From positions 1 through 42,298 of the forward strand of contig CABZYC010000005.1 in NCBI GenBank assembly GCA_902529885.1: a stretch of 42,298 nt of DNA, in the 5' to 3' direction. Made by a program: the position numbers and the translations under genes. The DNA is from an uncultured Candidatus Woesearchaeota archaeon (GTDB lineage: Archaea > Nanobdellota > Nanobdellia > Woesearchaeales > GW2011-AR9). This document shows, piece by piece, positions 1-7,744 of the stretch. The notes beneath the pieces were generated by a model, which ran no database searches, was not told the DNA's origin, and saw only the letters and a list, made by a program, of their open reading frames with translations. Each line of letters starts with the position of its first letter. Within the stretch, counting starts at the first letter, position 1.

Positions 1-461
1 GTATGGGAAACGTTAACGCGGACATTATGCTTATCGGGGAAGCACCGGGCGCGAAAGAGGATGCCACAGGTTTACCCTTCCAGGGAATGAGTGGCCGCAT
101 TCTAGACGAAGTGTTGAAACAAGCAGGGTTGACTAGAAACGAAGTATACATTACAAACACAGTACGGTGCCGCCCACCAAATAATCGGAACCCAAAAGTA
201 GCGGAAGTAAGAGCGTGCAGGAACAATCTGCAAAACCTCATTAAAAAGGTTAACCCAAAAGTTATTGTGACCATCGGACTTGTTTCCACAAAACGGTTCA
301 TCCCAATACAAAACATGAAAAATGTTGCTGAACAATCACAAGGTAACATTGTTCCAATGTACCACCCAGCAAGCTACTTATACAGTGGTAGATCAGCAAA
401 TATTATGGAAAGTATGGTACGTTCAATAAAAAATGCTTCTTTACTCACTAAAAGGTTATAA
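1..461 (+). CDS. Type-4 (Fe-S) uracil-DNA glycosylase, 5' end outside window
   Basis: Removes uracil from DNA in base-excision repair. The visible part has the family motif IGEAPGAKED, the PFQG uracil-pocket segment, CRPPNNRNP and the C-terminal HPASYL box. Two of the four cluster cysteines are visible (C56 and C72 of the listed ORF); their 16-residue spacing matches the second Cys pair of family-4 enzymes. The first Cys pair normally lies about 40 residues further N-terminal, so the first ATG in the window (position 3) is probably internal and the true start lies upstream. Family length is about 190-200 aa against 152 seen here. Confident on family. Confidence 0.9.
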   Translation, partial: MGNVNADIMLIGEAPGAKEDATGLPFQGMSGRILDEVLKQAGLTRNEVYITNTVRCRPPNNRNPKVAEVRACRNNLQNLIKKVNPKVIVTIGLVSTKRFIPIQNMKNVAEQSQGNIVPMYHPASYLYSGRSANIMESMVRSIKNASLLTKRL

Positions 462-484
462 AATAAAGTCTATTTTAAATTAAA

Positions 485-1069
485 ATGGCTTCAGATATTT
501 TCCGTGATGATGACACATTAGACATTTTTGTTGCATCAATGTTAAGCGGGCAAGATAAAATTAATTTGGGTAGTACAAATATTGAAACGTACATCATACC
601 ACACAATTATACGGTACAAGAATATAATTTTAGTAATGACAGAAGTATTTATCCAAGACAAATACGTGATGCTACTAGTAACGTAGTATCAATCGCAGAA
701 GGTAGAGGGTGTAACCCTAACTTGTTCACAGCATTGTATGAAGCAATACTTAATGCGCACCAACATGGTAACCTTCTTGACAAAAATAAAAATGTAACCT
801 TAGCATACAAAATTGATCCAACAGACGCAGAGATTGGGATTATTGATGAAGGAGGATTAATTAACCCAGCATTCATTGGTTTTGTTAACAGGCACAGGAT
901 TGGGAAGCATAAAGAGCGTTTCTTAGATTGGTACACTTTTAGCGGTAAGGAAAAACCTAAAACGAATAATGGTACTGGCACAAGTTTTATGCACACCTAC
1001 GTTGACAATGTACAATATTTCAAAAGTGATAAAGGAGGGTTAGTCTGCCATCTTACTAAACGATGGTGA
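485..1069 (+). CDS. RsbW/anti-sigma-type HATPase (GHKL ATP-binding) protein
   Basis: 194 aa. The C-terminal two thirds match the GHKL ATPase fold as in RsbW/SpoIIAB serine kinases: N-box ALYEAILNAHQHGN (E86, N90), G1 box DEGG near residue 121, and a G2 loop GTGTSFM near 163-169. There is no histidine-kinase dimerisation helix, so a stand-alone anti-sigma-like switch kinase or ATP-binding regulator is more likely than a sensor kinase. About 75 N-terminal residues are unassigned. In bacteria such proteins phosphorylate a STAS partner and bind a sigma factor; archaea lack sigma70, so the partner is unknown. It follows the UDG gene after 23 nt and its 3' end overlaps the convergent neighbour by 30 bp. 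Confidence 0.72.
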   Translation: MASDIFRDDDTLDIFVASMLSGQDKINLGSTNIETYIIPHNYTVQEYNFSNDRSIYPRQIRDATSNVVSIAEGRGCNPNLFTALYEAILNAHQHGNLLDKNKNVTLAYKIDPTDAEIGIIDEGGLINPAFIGFVNRHRIGKHKERFLDWYTFSGKEKPKTNNGTGTSFMHTYVDNVQYFKSDKGGLVCHLTKRW

Positions 1070-1678
1070 TTGACCACACAAAAATTTTACAAAATTATCT
1101 TTACTAACTTGCTCTTTATCAGCAAACTTCATGTTAACTTTTAGATCAATCGGTACTAAACATAATCCTGTGTCCCACACATAATCTGGTGCACGACAAT
1201 TTTCTACATAAGAAAATGACCCTTCAATTTTGTACAAGGGTTGTAAAGGAACAATTTTGGTTTCAAAATGCTGGCCTAACTTATGTCCAAAAGGATAAAA
1301 GCTTGCAGCGTTCAAAAAATAGTGTGAAGGTAAACGAATGCCGCCAAGACGCTGTTTAATACGCGCAAAAAGAAGTGCGTTACCTTCAATCATTGGACCT
1401 TGCTTCTTCAAAATTTCTGTATAATGTTCAACCTTCTCCCTTGTAAAACAGTCGCGCCAATCGTCACCTAACAAATTGAAATAACGTAATTTTAAACGTT
1501 GTTTTAAAATGGTATAATCATCATTGACAATGTAACGGTCATCAATAACTTTGTCAACCCATGGATAAACCTCACGAAACAAGTCCACAATCGTATAATC
1601 CATAATTATATCAGCATTAACATTAAGCTTGTCACGTGGAGAAACGAATAAACCGTCAACAATTATTTTCCCATGCAT
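1040..1678 (-). CDS. Hypothetical protein (212 aa)
   Basis: I do not recognise a family. It is a soluble, mixed-composition protein without signal peptide or membrane segment. It is likely real: a full-length ORF starting with ATG 16 bp inside the end of gpsA, so it is translationally coupled to gpsA. An IKQRLGG segment near residue 106 resembles IKQRFGG in the orphan at 11303-11983, but the rest does not clearly align. Its 3' end runs 30 bp into the convergent HATPase gene. Confidence 0.55.
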   Translation of the reverse strand: MHGKIIVDGLFVSPRDKLNVNADIIMDYTIVDLFREVYPWVDKVIDDRYIVNDDYTILKQRLKLRYFNLLGDDWRDCFTREKVEHYTEILKKQGPMIEGNALLFARIKQRLGGIRLPSHYFLNAASFYPFGHKLGQHFETKIVPLQPLYKIEGSFSYVENCRAPDYVWDTGLCLVPIDLKVNMKFADKEQVSKDNFVKFLCGQSPSFSKMAD

Positions 1679-2604
1679 ACTTTCATAAACTCCTGAACAG
1701 ACAATGCATCGTGCAACATATGTTTTATACCACTAAGTATTGGTGCGTGCACATTATGTTTCTGGCACAGATTATACACTAACTGTGCAGTATGGTAGCC
1801 TTCAACACTTTTATGCTCAGACTGCATATCTTCATACACAACCAATGGCGCTAAATCAACGCAACGTTGACCAAACTCACGGTTACGTGATGCACCGTAG
1901 CAAGTAGTCATTAAATCGCCCCACCAACTATAACTCCCCGCTACAAAAGTTCGAGGGTCAGCACCAATAGCCACAGCTAACCGTTCACATTCTTTGCTTA
2001 CAGTAGTTAGATAACCGCCAACAGTACTCATACTACTAGCCTGCTGCAACATGCCTGCACCTATAGCAACAACATTCTTGAAAGGTCCTGCAAGTTCAAC
2101 ACCGGTAACATCGGTGCACGCACGAACACGAACAGTCTCACAACGAAACAAGTCTGCAATACCGTTAGCAATACTTAAGTCGCTGCACGCAATGTCCATA
2201 CCGACCGGGTTACCTTTTGTTACATCAGAAGCTACCATGCCACCACTCAAACAAGCATACTCAACGTCCACCATCTCGCTGACACGAGCGTTAGATTCTG
2301 GTTCAAGACCTTTACTACAATTTAGAATTATTTTACTATTAACATTTTCTAAAGCCGAACGTATAAACTTGCTTGGAACCGCCATAATTATAAGGTCTGC
2401 TGAACAAGGTTCACGAACTATTTTGACATTGCTTGGTAAAAAAATTCCTTGATGAAAATGAGGGTGTTCACGGGTTGATTCAATTGTGTCCAGAACGCTC
2501 GTGTTAACATCGTACAAACTAACATTGTGCCCATTCTTACTTAATAAAAAAGCGATTGCGTACCCAAAGGCGCCAGCACCAATGATAGTGATAGAATTAA
2601 ACAT
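1663..2604 (-). CDS. gpsA: NAD(P)-dependent glycerol-3-phosphate dehydrogenase
   Basis: Interconverts dihydroxyacetone phosphate and sn-glycerol-3-phosphate, the bacterial-stereochemistry glycerol phosphate. The N-terminal Rossmann loop reads GAGAFGYA (residues 9-16). The C-terminal domain has GVELAGPFKNVVAIGAG with the catalytic-region Lys, GDLMTTC followed by SRNREFG (substrate-binding Arg-Asn), and SVEGYHTA. At 313 aa it is about the length of bacterial GpsA (320-340). Archaeal membrane lipids use sn-glycerol-1-phosphate made by an unrelated enzyme, so this gene was probably acquired from bacteria. It leads a two-gene operon with the 212-aa orphan. Confidence 0.93.
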   Translation of the reverse strand: MFNSITIIGAGAFGYAIAFLLSKNGHNVSLYDVNTSVLDTIESTREHPHFHQGIFLPSNVKIVREPCSADLIIMAVPSKFIRSALENVNSKIILNCSKGLEPESNARVSEMVDVEYACLSGGMVASDVTKGNPVGMDIACSDLSIANGIADLFRCETVRVRACTDVTGVELAGPFKNVVAIGAGMLQQASSMSTVGGYLTTVSKECERLAVAIGADPRTFVAGSYSWWGDLMTTCYGASRNREFGQRCVDLAPLVVYEDMQSEHKSVEGYHTAQLVYNLCQKHNVHAPILSGIKHMLHDALSVQEFMKVCMGK

Positions 2605-2676
2605 GTGTAAAAGAGAGTTGGGTACTTATTATAGTTTATGGTCCACTAGGTTATAGATACCAAAAAACCATGCACA

Positions 2677-2686
2677 CTTAAATATT
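2677..2686 (+). promoter_or_regulatory. TATA-like box for FMN reductase gene
   Basis: CTTAAATATT is centred about 25 nt before the ATG at 2706. This is the spacing expected for an archaeal TATA box with a leaderless transcript; no Shine-Dalgarno is visible before this start. Confidence 0.45.
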
Positions 2687-2705
2687 TAATAACTACAAAG
2701 CACGT

Positions 2706-3308
2706 ATGAAATACTATATTATTAATGGGAGCCACCAAACTAAAAGTCAAAGTGCAAAAGTTGCTGCATACTTACAAAATTATCTTAATGAACAAAAAAT
2801 GGTTGTGGCAACAGATATTATACACCTCCATCAAATGCCAATACCTATATGGACAAAAGAGTTATGGACAGAAAGCGAGGTTTCTAATCAAGTACAACCA
2901 TTACTTGACCGTATTGCAAAAGCTGATGCATACATAATCATTACACCGGAGTATAACGGGCAAGCAACACCATTAATTAAAAATTTCTTTTTAGTAGCAA
3001 AAGGTCTCGCGCACAAACCAGCAATGCTTGTTTCTGTGTCAGCAGGACGTAGTGGGTCTTACCCCATCGCAGAACTTCGTGCGTTCTCACATAAAAATAC
3101 GCAATTACTTTACGTGCCAGAACATATTATTGTACACAATGTGAACAAGGTTCTTAACCACCAACTTATAGAAGAAGAAAATGTGGAAGACACCTACATT
3201 AAAAGACGTATACAGTATGCGTTAGAGCAATTAATAGTCTACACAAAGTGTATGAAAGATTTACGAAAAGAAATAGTTATTAGTGAAAAGTATCCGTACG
3301 GAATGTAA
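2706..3308 (+). CDS. NADPH-dependent FMN reductase family flavoprotein
   Basis: 200 aa flavodoxin-like reductase of the NADPH-dependent FMN reductase group (quinone, chromate or azo-dye reductases). It starts with a beta strand and a phosphate-binding loop IINGSHQTKSQSAKVA. It has the diagnostic TPEYNGQATPLIKN motif near residues 79-92 and a SVSAGRSGSYPIAELR segment matching the second FMN-binding loop. The tail from about residue 150 is longer than in typical 180-aa members and is charged. Likely role is flavin or quinone reduction against oxidative stress; the physiological substrate cannot be told. Confidence 0.85.
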   Translation: MKYYIINGSHQTKSQSAKVAAYLQNYLNEQKMVVATDIIHLHQMPIPIWTKELWTESEVSNQVQPLLDRIAKADAYIIITPEYNGQATPLIKNFFLVAKGLAHKPAMLVSVSAGRSGSYPIAELRAFSHKNTQLLYVPEHIIVHNVNKVLNHQLIEEENVEDTYIKRRIQYALEQLIVYTKCMKDLRKEIVISEKYPYGM

Positions 3309-3313
3309 ATATT

Positions 3314-3691
3314 TTATTGTTTTACTAGCATAATAAGCCATCTTGATTCATTACCATCAAAATGAGTGTATCGATGTGCCCAATGATCACAAGTTACAAC
3401 GTACCAACCAGGGCCAGTAGGTATAACTCGGTCACCTGCCAATAAAGTTCCTTCCCCTGATAACCTCACAAAAATGTATGTACCAGACTCATTAACTGTA
3501 TCATTAAACAACTTGTACTGCTTTGGACCAAAACAGTATACAGTAGATTCCAATAAAGTGTAACCAAGCTTGTTACAAACCTGATTTAAACGATCATCAT
3601 TAATTTGTGCTATTGAACAGGTAATACGGTCAGGATAACTTATTGGTTCAAGCTCATAAACTAAATCAGGGGTAACAAGATCAATTTTCAT
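3314..3691 (-). CDS. Small cupin-like protein coupled to the 2OG oxygenase
   Basis: The ORF track lists 3314-3952, but the upper part is a shadow of the oxygenase gene. The real start is most likely the internal ATG at 3691 (MKIDLV), giving 125 aa and an 11-bp overlap with the oxygenase stop. The sequence is beta-rich, with GTYIFVRLSGEGTLLAG and a C-terminal HWAHRYTHFDGNESRW stretch rich in His, which suggests a small beta-barrel or cupin fold. No family is recognised with certainty. Coupling to the oxygenase suggests a shared pathway. Confidence 0.55.
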   Translation of the reverse strand: MKIDLVTPDLVYELEPISYPDRITCSIAQINDDRLNQVCNKLGYTLLESTVYCFGPKQYKLFNDTVNESGTYIFVRLSGEGTLLAGDRVIPTGPGWYVVTCDHWAHRYTHFDGNESRWLIMLVKQ

Positions 3692-4184
3692 ATAACCAAC
3701 CCCCCATTGCACGGCGTACACCTGATTCCACTTCGTCAACCGCGTGCCAACTATCCTTTGAAACTTTGAAAAGTACCATACGCCCTTTTTTACTCTCAAT
3801 ACGTTTTGCAATAGTTGTTGGATGCCCATCCTTAGAATTGTACAACAACAAATCTCCACCAGTAGCTTGTTCAAGATAATATAACCATGCAACCTTTCTA
3901 TCTTCCAATCGGTCATCGTGTGGTAACAAATAACAATGTTTACGATACTCACTCATAAAACAGTCATAACCAATTATATCAACATCAAAACATTCTTTCA
4001 ACAACTCTTTGTTAGACAATATAAAAGTGAACAATTGAGTATAACCCTCCACCTTTTTTAATTCCTTACTTTGAAAAAAACTAAACAGGTCAGAATCAAT
4101 TTTATCGAGTTTAGCGAGGGGACAGTCAAAAGATAAACCGTCCCACACAACGTGAGGAAATGGGCTTGGATAAAACGAAAACAT
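3681..4184 (-). CDS. 2-oxoglutarate/Fe(II) prolyl-hydroxylase-like oxygenase (Tpa1/OGFOD1-like)
   Basis: The double-stranded beta-helix core carries the iron triad: H96-x-D98 in PHDDRLEDRK, distal His154 in DSWHAVDEV, and the 2OG-binding Arg in SGVRRAMGGWLYE (residue numbers of the listed 174-aa ORF). The order HDD...YYL...GGDLLLYN...GRMVLF...WHAV resembles the Tpa1/OGFOD1 group, which hydroxylates a proline of ribosomal protein uS12 in eukaryotes. That substrate is only a guess here. The listed start (4205) is a TTG; the ATG at 4184 lies about 25 nt behind a TATA-like ATAAATACTT and begins at FSFYPSPFPHVV, so I prefer it (167 aa). Confidence 0.82.
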   Translation of the reverse strand: MFSFYPSPFPHVVWDGLSFDCPLAKLDKIDSDLFSFFQSKELKKVEGYTQLFTFILSNKELLKECFDVDIIGYDCFMSEYRKHCYLLPHDDRLEDRKVAWLYYLEQATGGDLLLYNSKDGHPTTIAKRIESKKGRMVLFKVSKDSWHAVDEVESGVRRAMGGWLYEN

Positions 4185-4299
4185 ACCACATTGTGAATAA
4201 AACAAGTATTTATGTTTTGCCCAGCGATTTAATTACGTTATTGTAAACAAAACTAAATATTTTTAAAAATGGATATATACATTATATTAAAAAATACAA

Positions 4300-4392
4300 A
4301 AATCAATGGTGAAAGTTTATAAAGTGACAAGACTCCTAAAGATTACCATCTATCACCTCATCCCAAGACGCTCGTCGTCTTGGGTACTTTTT
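4300..4392 (+). ncRNA. Candidate small structured RNA in the 4185-4390 gap
   Basis: The gap between the oxygenase and PAC2 genes is AT-rich up to about 4300, then becomes GC-richer without a convincing ORF. It ends on the plus strand in a perfect 9-bp hairpin followed by TACTTTTT, like an intrinsic terminator. A TATA-like GGATATATAC lies at 4271-4280, about 30 nt upstream. The segment also contains GGTGA and TCACC that can pair, and ATCACCTCA, which resembles the 16S rRNA anti-Shine-Dalgarno tail. No known RNA family is recognised. On the minus strand the same bases form GAGGTGAT-AG-ATG with a 10-codon ORF. Confidence 0.3.
4362..4384 (+). terminator. 9-bp hairpin followed by T-run
   Basis: CCCAAGACG-CTCGT-CGTCTTGGG is a perfect inverted repeat, with five T at 4388-4392 on the plus strand. 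Both flanking protein genes are on the minus strand, so as a terminator it would serve a plus-strand transcript. Read on the minus strand it lies 7 nt after the PAC2 stop codon and has no U-run. Confidence 0.5.
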
Positions 4393-5095
4393 AACCAACA
4401 TAACTTAAATCACGTTTTTGAACAGCTTTTTGAGTCTGGTCTTGCTGCCGTTTTATAGTACGCAACTTCTCTTCAAACTGTTGTGCTTGTTTCTCTAATG
4501 GTTTTGGATCAATATCTAAACCAGTAAACATATCAAATGCCCGAATTATTTGCGCTGCACCTTTACTATCAGGCATCTGAGACTGTGCTTCAGCAAATAA
4601 TGCAAGGATTGGTAACTTTGTATATTTACTAAGTAAAGCACCAGTCACACCAACAATAACACCTTCCTTTAATGGTTGTGCTACCTCAACAACTTTCTTA
4701 AGTTGTTTCTTACCAGTATAATAATAAAACACACGACTTTTACCAGGTTTACTTGAACCTACACCTTCTAAACTAATAACTTGTTTTGCTTCAAGTTTAG
4801 ATGCTAAATCTAATACTAAATCAGCAAGTGCCCAGCCCATGTCACGACCAGCATTAATAGCATGAACAAAAACAAGGTTATGCTTTTTATTATAATGTAT
4901 ACTAATTGGCTCAATAACTTTGCTATTATGTATTGCAACCATAGCTGGAACTTCGTTCATTTCAACAGTACCAATCTTAACAGTGTCTAATTGTTCAAGC
5001 AAAAACTCAAGAGCAATAGTACCAACTAAACCAAAGCCAGGAAAACCTTCAACAATCGTAACACCTTTCGGACGCTTTTTTAATACAAGTTTCAT
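4391..5095 (-). CDS. PAC2 family protein (proteasome-assembly-chaperone-like)
   Basis: 234 aa. Family features are the opening VEGFPGFGLVGTIALEFLLEQL, a central LEGVGSS strand, GVIVGVTGALLSKY, and LFAEAQSQMPDSKGAAQII. Archaeal PAC2 members (PbaA/PbaB type) associate with proteasome-like assemblies. The C-terminal 40 residues are a charged coiled-coil-like helix ending in SYVG, a Tyr-containing tail comparable to, but not exactly, the HbYX dock used on 20S proteasomes. Monocistronic; a hairpin follows its stop. Confidence 0.85.
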   Translation of the reverse strand: MKLVLKKRPKGVTIVEGFPGFGLVGTIALEFLLEQLDTVKIGTVEMNEVPAMVAIHNSKVIEPISIHYNKKHNLVFVHAINAGRDMGWALADLVLDLASKLEAKQVISLEGVGSSKPGKSRVFYYYTGKKQLKKVVEVAQPLKEGVIVGVTGALLSKYTKLPILALFAEAQSQMPDSKGAAQIIRAFDMFTGLDIDPKPLEKQAQQFEEKLRTIKRQQDQTQKAVQKRDLSYVG

Positions 5096-5126
5096 AAAGT
5101 ATGAAATAAAATAATGGTATTTAATG

Positions 5127-5762
5127 CTATCTAAAACAGTATTCTAATAATAAGTGAGCATCCGGCGACTCTTTCAAATGTGATAAGGCATGCTCATAGT
5201 GCGGAAAATGTTGTAAACGTTGTTGTAAATCTATCCTTGTTTGTTCTGGATGAGATTGGATTGCGTACATGTTACCGTAACGAAACATTTGAAGTTTGTA
5301 CTGTTCACCAGTAGCCAGTAAGGTTGCTCCAGAAGGTAAACGGTCCAAACTATCATTATGCCCACATTGTACTAATAAAGGATTAGGTAAACCGTCCAGA
5401 TTATGTTTTAACTCGATTGTCCCTGTCTCTGCATTCGAAGGATTAAAAATAATGTTGCTACCATAATATTTAGCAATTAGATGATAACCCATACAAACGC
5501 CGACCACACGTTTATCACCAACAGTGTCAAGCAAAGAAGAAATTATCTTAAAAGTATAATCAGCATGTTCATCCTTCTTACTCAAACTTACAGAGCCACT
5601 ACCACCAATCAAAACTGCATCATAGGATTCAACAGAAGGTAAAACATTATCAAAAATGTTGTACCAATCAATATTATAGGAAGGTAAAGAACGTTCAAAT
5701 TGAAAACGTTCAGCAAACATTATTTCTGGGTTTAACCGGATTTGTACTCCAAGAATATTCAT
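5127..5762 (-). CDS. Class-I (triad) glutamine amidotransferase-like protein
   Basis: 211 aa and GMP-synthase-amidotransferase-like. It has the oxyanion strand VLIGGSGSVSL, the nucleophile elbow GVCMGYHLIAKYYG (Cys near residue 95) and the His-Glu pair in IQSHPEQTRID. It is a stand-alone amidotransferase domain; no synthetase domain is adjacent. It could be the glutaminase partner of a synthase encoded elsewhere, or a gamma-glutamyl hydrolase-like enzyme. Last gene of the 5.1-7.7 kb minus operon, 28 nt after the phosphatase stop. Confidence 0.82.
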   Translation of the reverse strand: MNILGVQIRLNPEIMFAERFQFERSLPSYNIDWYNIFDNVLPSVESYDAVLIGGSGSVSLSKKDEHADYTFKIISSLLDTVGDKRVVGVCMGYHLIAKYYGSNIIFNPSNAETGTIELKHNLDGLPNPLLVQCGHNDSLDRLPSGATLLATGEQYKLQMFRYGNMYAIQSHPEQTRIDLQQRLQHFPHYEHALSHLKESPDAHLLLEYCFR

Positions 5763-5790
5763 AATATTAAAAACAGAAAGCTGGTTCTAT

Positions 5791-6345
5791 TTAAAGTTTA
5801 ACATCATATTCATACACAACATTGTACGGGTGCTCCAATTTTAAGGTTTCACGCACACTTAAATGTTCAAGATGTTTACGTAGCATACGTAACACGTTCC
5901 CGTGCATACAAACCCATACTTGATCATATTTACATTTTAACAAACGTTTGTACCAAGCAACCACACGACGTTCAACATCTTTCAAACTTTCACCGTTGGA
6001 AGGTGCAACATCATAATTACGCCGAATAAAATGTAACGCCTCTTCACCATGTTCATGTTTGTACCGTGCATGAGACATGCCTTGTAAATCACCGTAACTA
6101 CGCTCACGTAAGTTTTGGTCAGCAACAATCACAATATCTTTTTTGCCACGAACAATCTTGGAAGTTTCTAAACAACGATGTAAAGGTGACGAAAAAATAA
6201 TGTCTGCAGACTCACTTTTTAAATGTGTACAAAGCTCTCTTGCTTGTTTTCTTCCAAGAGAAGTTAACCGAGCATCCAATGTGCCAGTAAACTTGTGCTT
6301 TTTATTGAAAGTAGTCTCACAATGACGGAACAAAATTAGTTTCAT
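5791..6345 (-). CDS. Histidine phosphatase superfamily protein (phosphoglycerate-mutase-like)
   Basis: It has the RHCETTFN phosphohistidine motif (RHG-type with C for G), LTSLGRKQA, the FSSPLHRCLETS second-Arg motif, and a second catalytic His in WVCMHGNVLRMLR. The family includes phosphoglycerate mutases and broad phosphatases; Glu in the NLRERSYGDLQG loop fits a mutase-like acid but does not prove it. The listed start at 6357 is replaced by ATG 6345 (184 aa): it forms an ATGA overlap with the upstream stop and is preceded by GGAGGT at a 4-nt spacing. Confidence 0.86.
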   Translation of the reverse strand: MKLILFRHCETTFNKKHKFTGTLDARLTSLGRKQARELCTHLKSESADIIFSSPLHRCLETSKIVRGKKDIVIVADQNLRERSYGDLQGMSHARYKHEHGEEALHFIRRNYDVAPSNGESLKDVERRVVAWYKRLLKCKYDQVWVCMHGNVLRMLRKHLEHLSVRETLKLEHPYNVVYEYDVKL

Positions 6346-7271
6346 TTGTACCTCCATAAAACAATACGTTCAATCAACCATTTTAAAATGGCAGGGAACA
6401 ATCCTTTAAGCATAAAACCCTTATACTCAAAAACTGCATTGTACGGTCCAAGACTAGTAATTATCACACCATTTTCAATTTTATATTTTTTGTTTTTACC
6501 AAGCAAATTAGAACAAATTATTTTGGCTTGTAACTCAGCATTTTGTGCAGTTTTATGCGCGTTAGAAGAAATTATGTCACCAGCAGCATAAACGTTGTTG
6601 GAAACTTGTAAATAATCGTTCACTTTAACATAACCATTATTATCTAACCAAGCAGAAGGTAAAAAGGAAGTGTTCGGGACTATACCAGCACACACAAAGT
6701 AACGGTCATGAAAATCAGTCGAAACTACATATTCACGCTTATTTTTAATACCCTGTTTTTTTAACCAAGATTTAATGTATGAACGAGAACCTTTACACAA
6801 CTGTTTACACATATTCTTATCGTAGATAGTAATATCTAAATGAGGATGATAATGAGCTAATTCAGCCGCAGTCTCCACGCCCACTAAACCACCACCCACA
6901 ATGCCCACTGAACGCAGTTTATTCAAACCTTTCTTTGCATTAAACACATCTTTTATATTATATAAAGAAAACACCTTATTGCCAGATACTGGTTCACGAA
7001 ATTTTGCGCCTGTACAAATAATAAGAGTATCATACCCCATCTTCTTTTTTCCAAAATAAACATGAGTCTCATCAACTTTTGTAACAGTGGCACACACATG
7101 TTCTATACCTATCTTTGAAAAAGGAATAGTCAACAAGCTCGAATCTTTTGGTCCGAACAACCGCAAAATACCAGGAGTATACTCGAGATAGTCATGAGGC
7201 GAAATTAAGGTTGCACCTAACCGTTTTGCAATGTATACACCAGAAAAACCGCCGCCTATTACCAGTATCAT
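6342..7271 (-). CDS. FAD/NAD(P)-dependent oxidoreductase (NDH-2/FSP1-like)
   Basis: 309 aa two-dinucleotide-binding flavoprotein. FAD loop VIGGGFSGVYIAKRLG at the N-terminus, ATG-like LIICTGA, second Rossmann loop VGIVGGGLVGVETAAELA, and the FAD-closing YAAGDI motif. The C-terminus GFMLKGLFPAILKWLIERIVLWRYK is amphipathic, as in membrane-peripheral NDH-2, AIF and FSP1 proteins, so quinone reduction at the membrane is plausible. Shorter than typical NDH-2 (about 400 aa). ATGA overlaps on both sides place it in the middle of the operon. Confidence 0.82.
   Translation of the reverse strand: MILVIGGGFSGVYIAKRLGATLISPHDYLEYTPGILRLFGPKDSSLLTIPFSKIGIEHVCATVTKVDETHVYFGKKKMGYDTLIICTGAKFREPVSGNKVFSLYNIKDVFNAKKGLNKLRSVGIVGGGLVGVETAAELAHYHPHLDITIYDKNMCKQLCKGSRSYIKSWLKKQGIKNKREYVVSTDFHDRYFVCAGIVPNTSFLPSAWLDNNGYVKVNDYLQVSNNVYAAGDIISSNAHKTAQNAELQAKIICSNLLGKNKKYKIENGVIITSLGPYNAVFEYKGFMLKGLFPAILKWLIERIVLWRYK
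6350..6355 (-). promoter_or_regulatory. Shine-Dalgarno GGAGGT deciding the phosphatase start
   Basis: On the minus strand GGAGGT-ACAA-ATG selects ATG at 6345 over the in-frame ATG at 6357. It lies inside the upstream reductase gene. Confidence 0.7.
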
Positions 7272-7732
7272 GACCGCAAAAACTTCCCAAACATAAACAT
7301 GCTTTCATTAAAACGGTAATGATGACGTAACGTTGCTTCGTGATCATACCCGTTCTCCATAAAAGTTTTTTTAAGTGGTTCACTCTGGCTTATTAACAAT
7401 TCAACTTTGTTAGTGTCACCATGCATACTTGCATAATCTTCTGCAGCACCAAGTAAAGGTGTTAAAGCTTCACGATATTTCACGCACACATGTTTAAACT
7501 GCCATAAATAATGTGACAGGTTTTTACTAACACATTTTACTAAAATGAAACCGATCATTTTACCCTTATGTTCTATCACTAAACTCTTATTTTTTTTTAT
7601 TTGAGCAGAAAGGTACGGTATTACTTCACACTCTTCACCATCAAAAATGTTGTGGACAGGATAATACTGTTTGAACAATAAACATAATGCTGGAAGATCA
7701 GAATGTTTAGCTTCCCTGACATGAAAATTCAT
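7268..7732 (-). CDS. GNAT-family N-acetyltransferase
   Basis: 154 aa. N-terminal VREAKHSDLPALCLLFKQYY is the usual GNAT beta1-alpha1, followed by the strand KMIGFILVK. A C-terminal SEPLKKTFMENGYD segment corresponds to the closing helix and 'GF' strand. The acetyl-CoA Q/RxxGxG/A loop is degenerate (VKYREALTPLLGAAED), so substrate and even activity are uncertain. First gene of the 5.1-7.7 kb minus-strand operon; overlaps the next gene by ATGA. Confidence 0.7.
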   Translation of the reverse strand: MNFHVREAKHSDLPALCLLFKQYYPVHNIFDGEECEVIPYLSAQIKKNKSLVIEHKGKMIGFILVKCVSKNLSHYLWQFKHVCVKYREALTPLLGAAEDYASMHGDTNKVELLISQSEPLKKTFMENGYDHEATLRHHYRFNESMFMFGKFLRS

Positions 7733-7744
7733 AGTGAAAAGAAC

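Noticed and set aside
2051-2452. 133-aa plus-strand ORF
   Set aside because: Antisense to gpsA.
3692-3952. N-terminal 87 residues of the listed 212-aa ORF 3314-3952
   Set aside because: They overlap the well-conserved 2OG oxygenase core in another frame; the protein is better started at ATG 3691.
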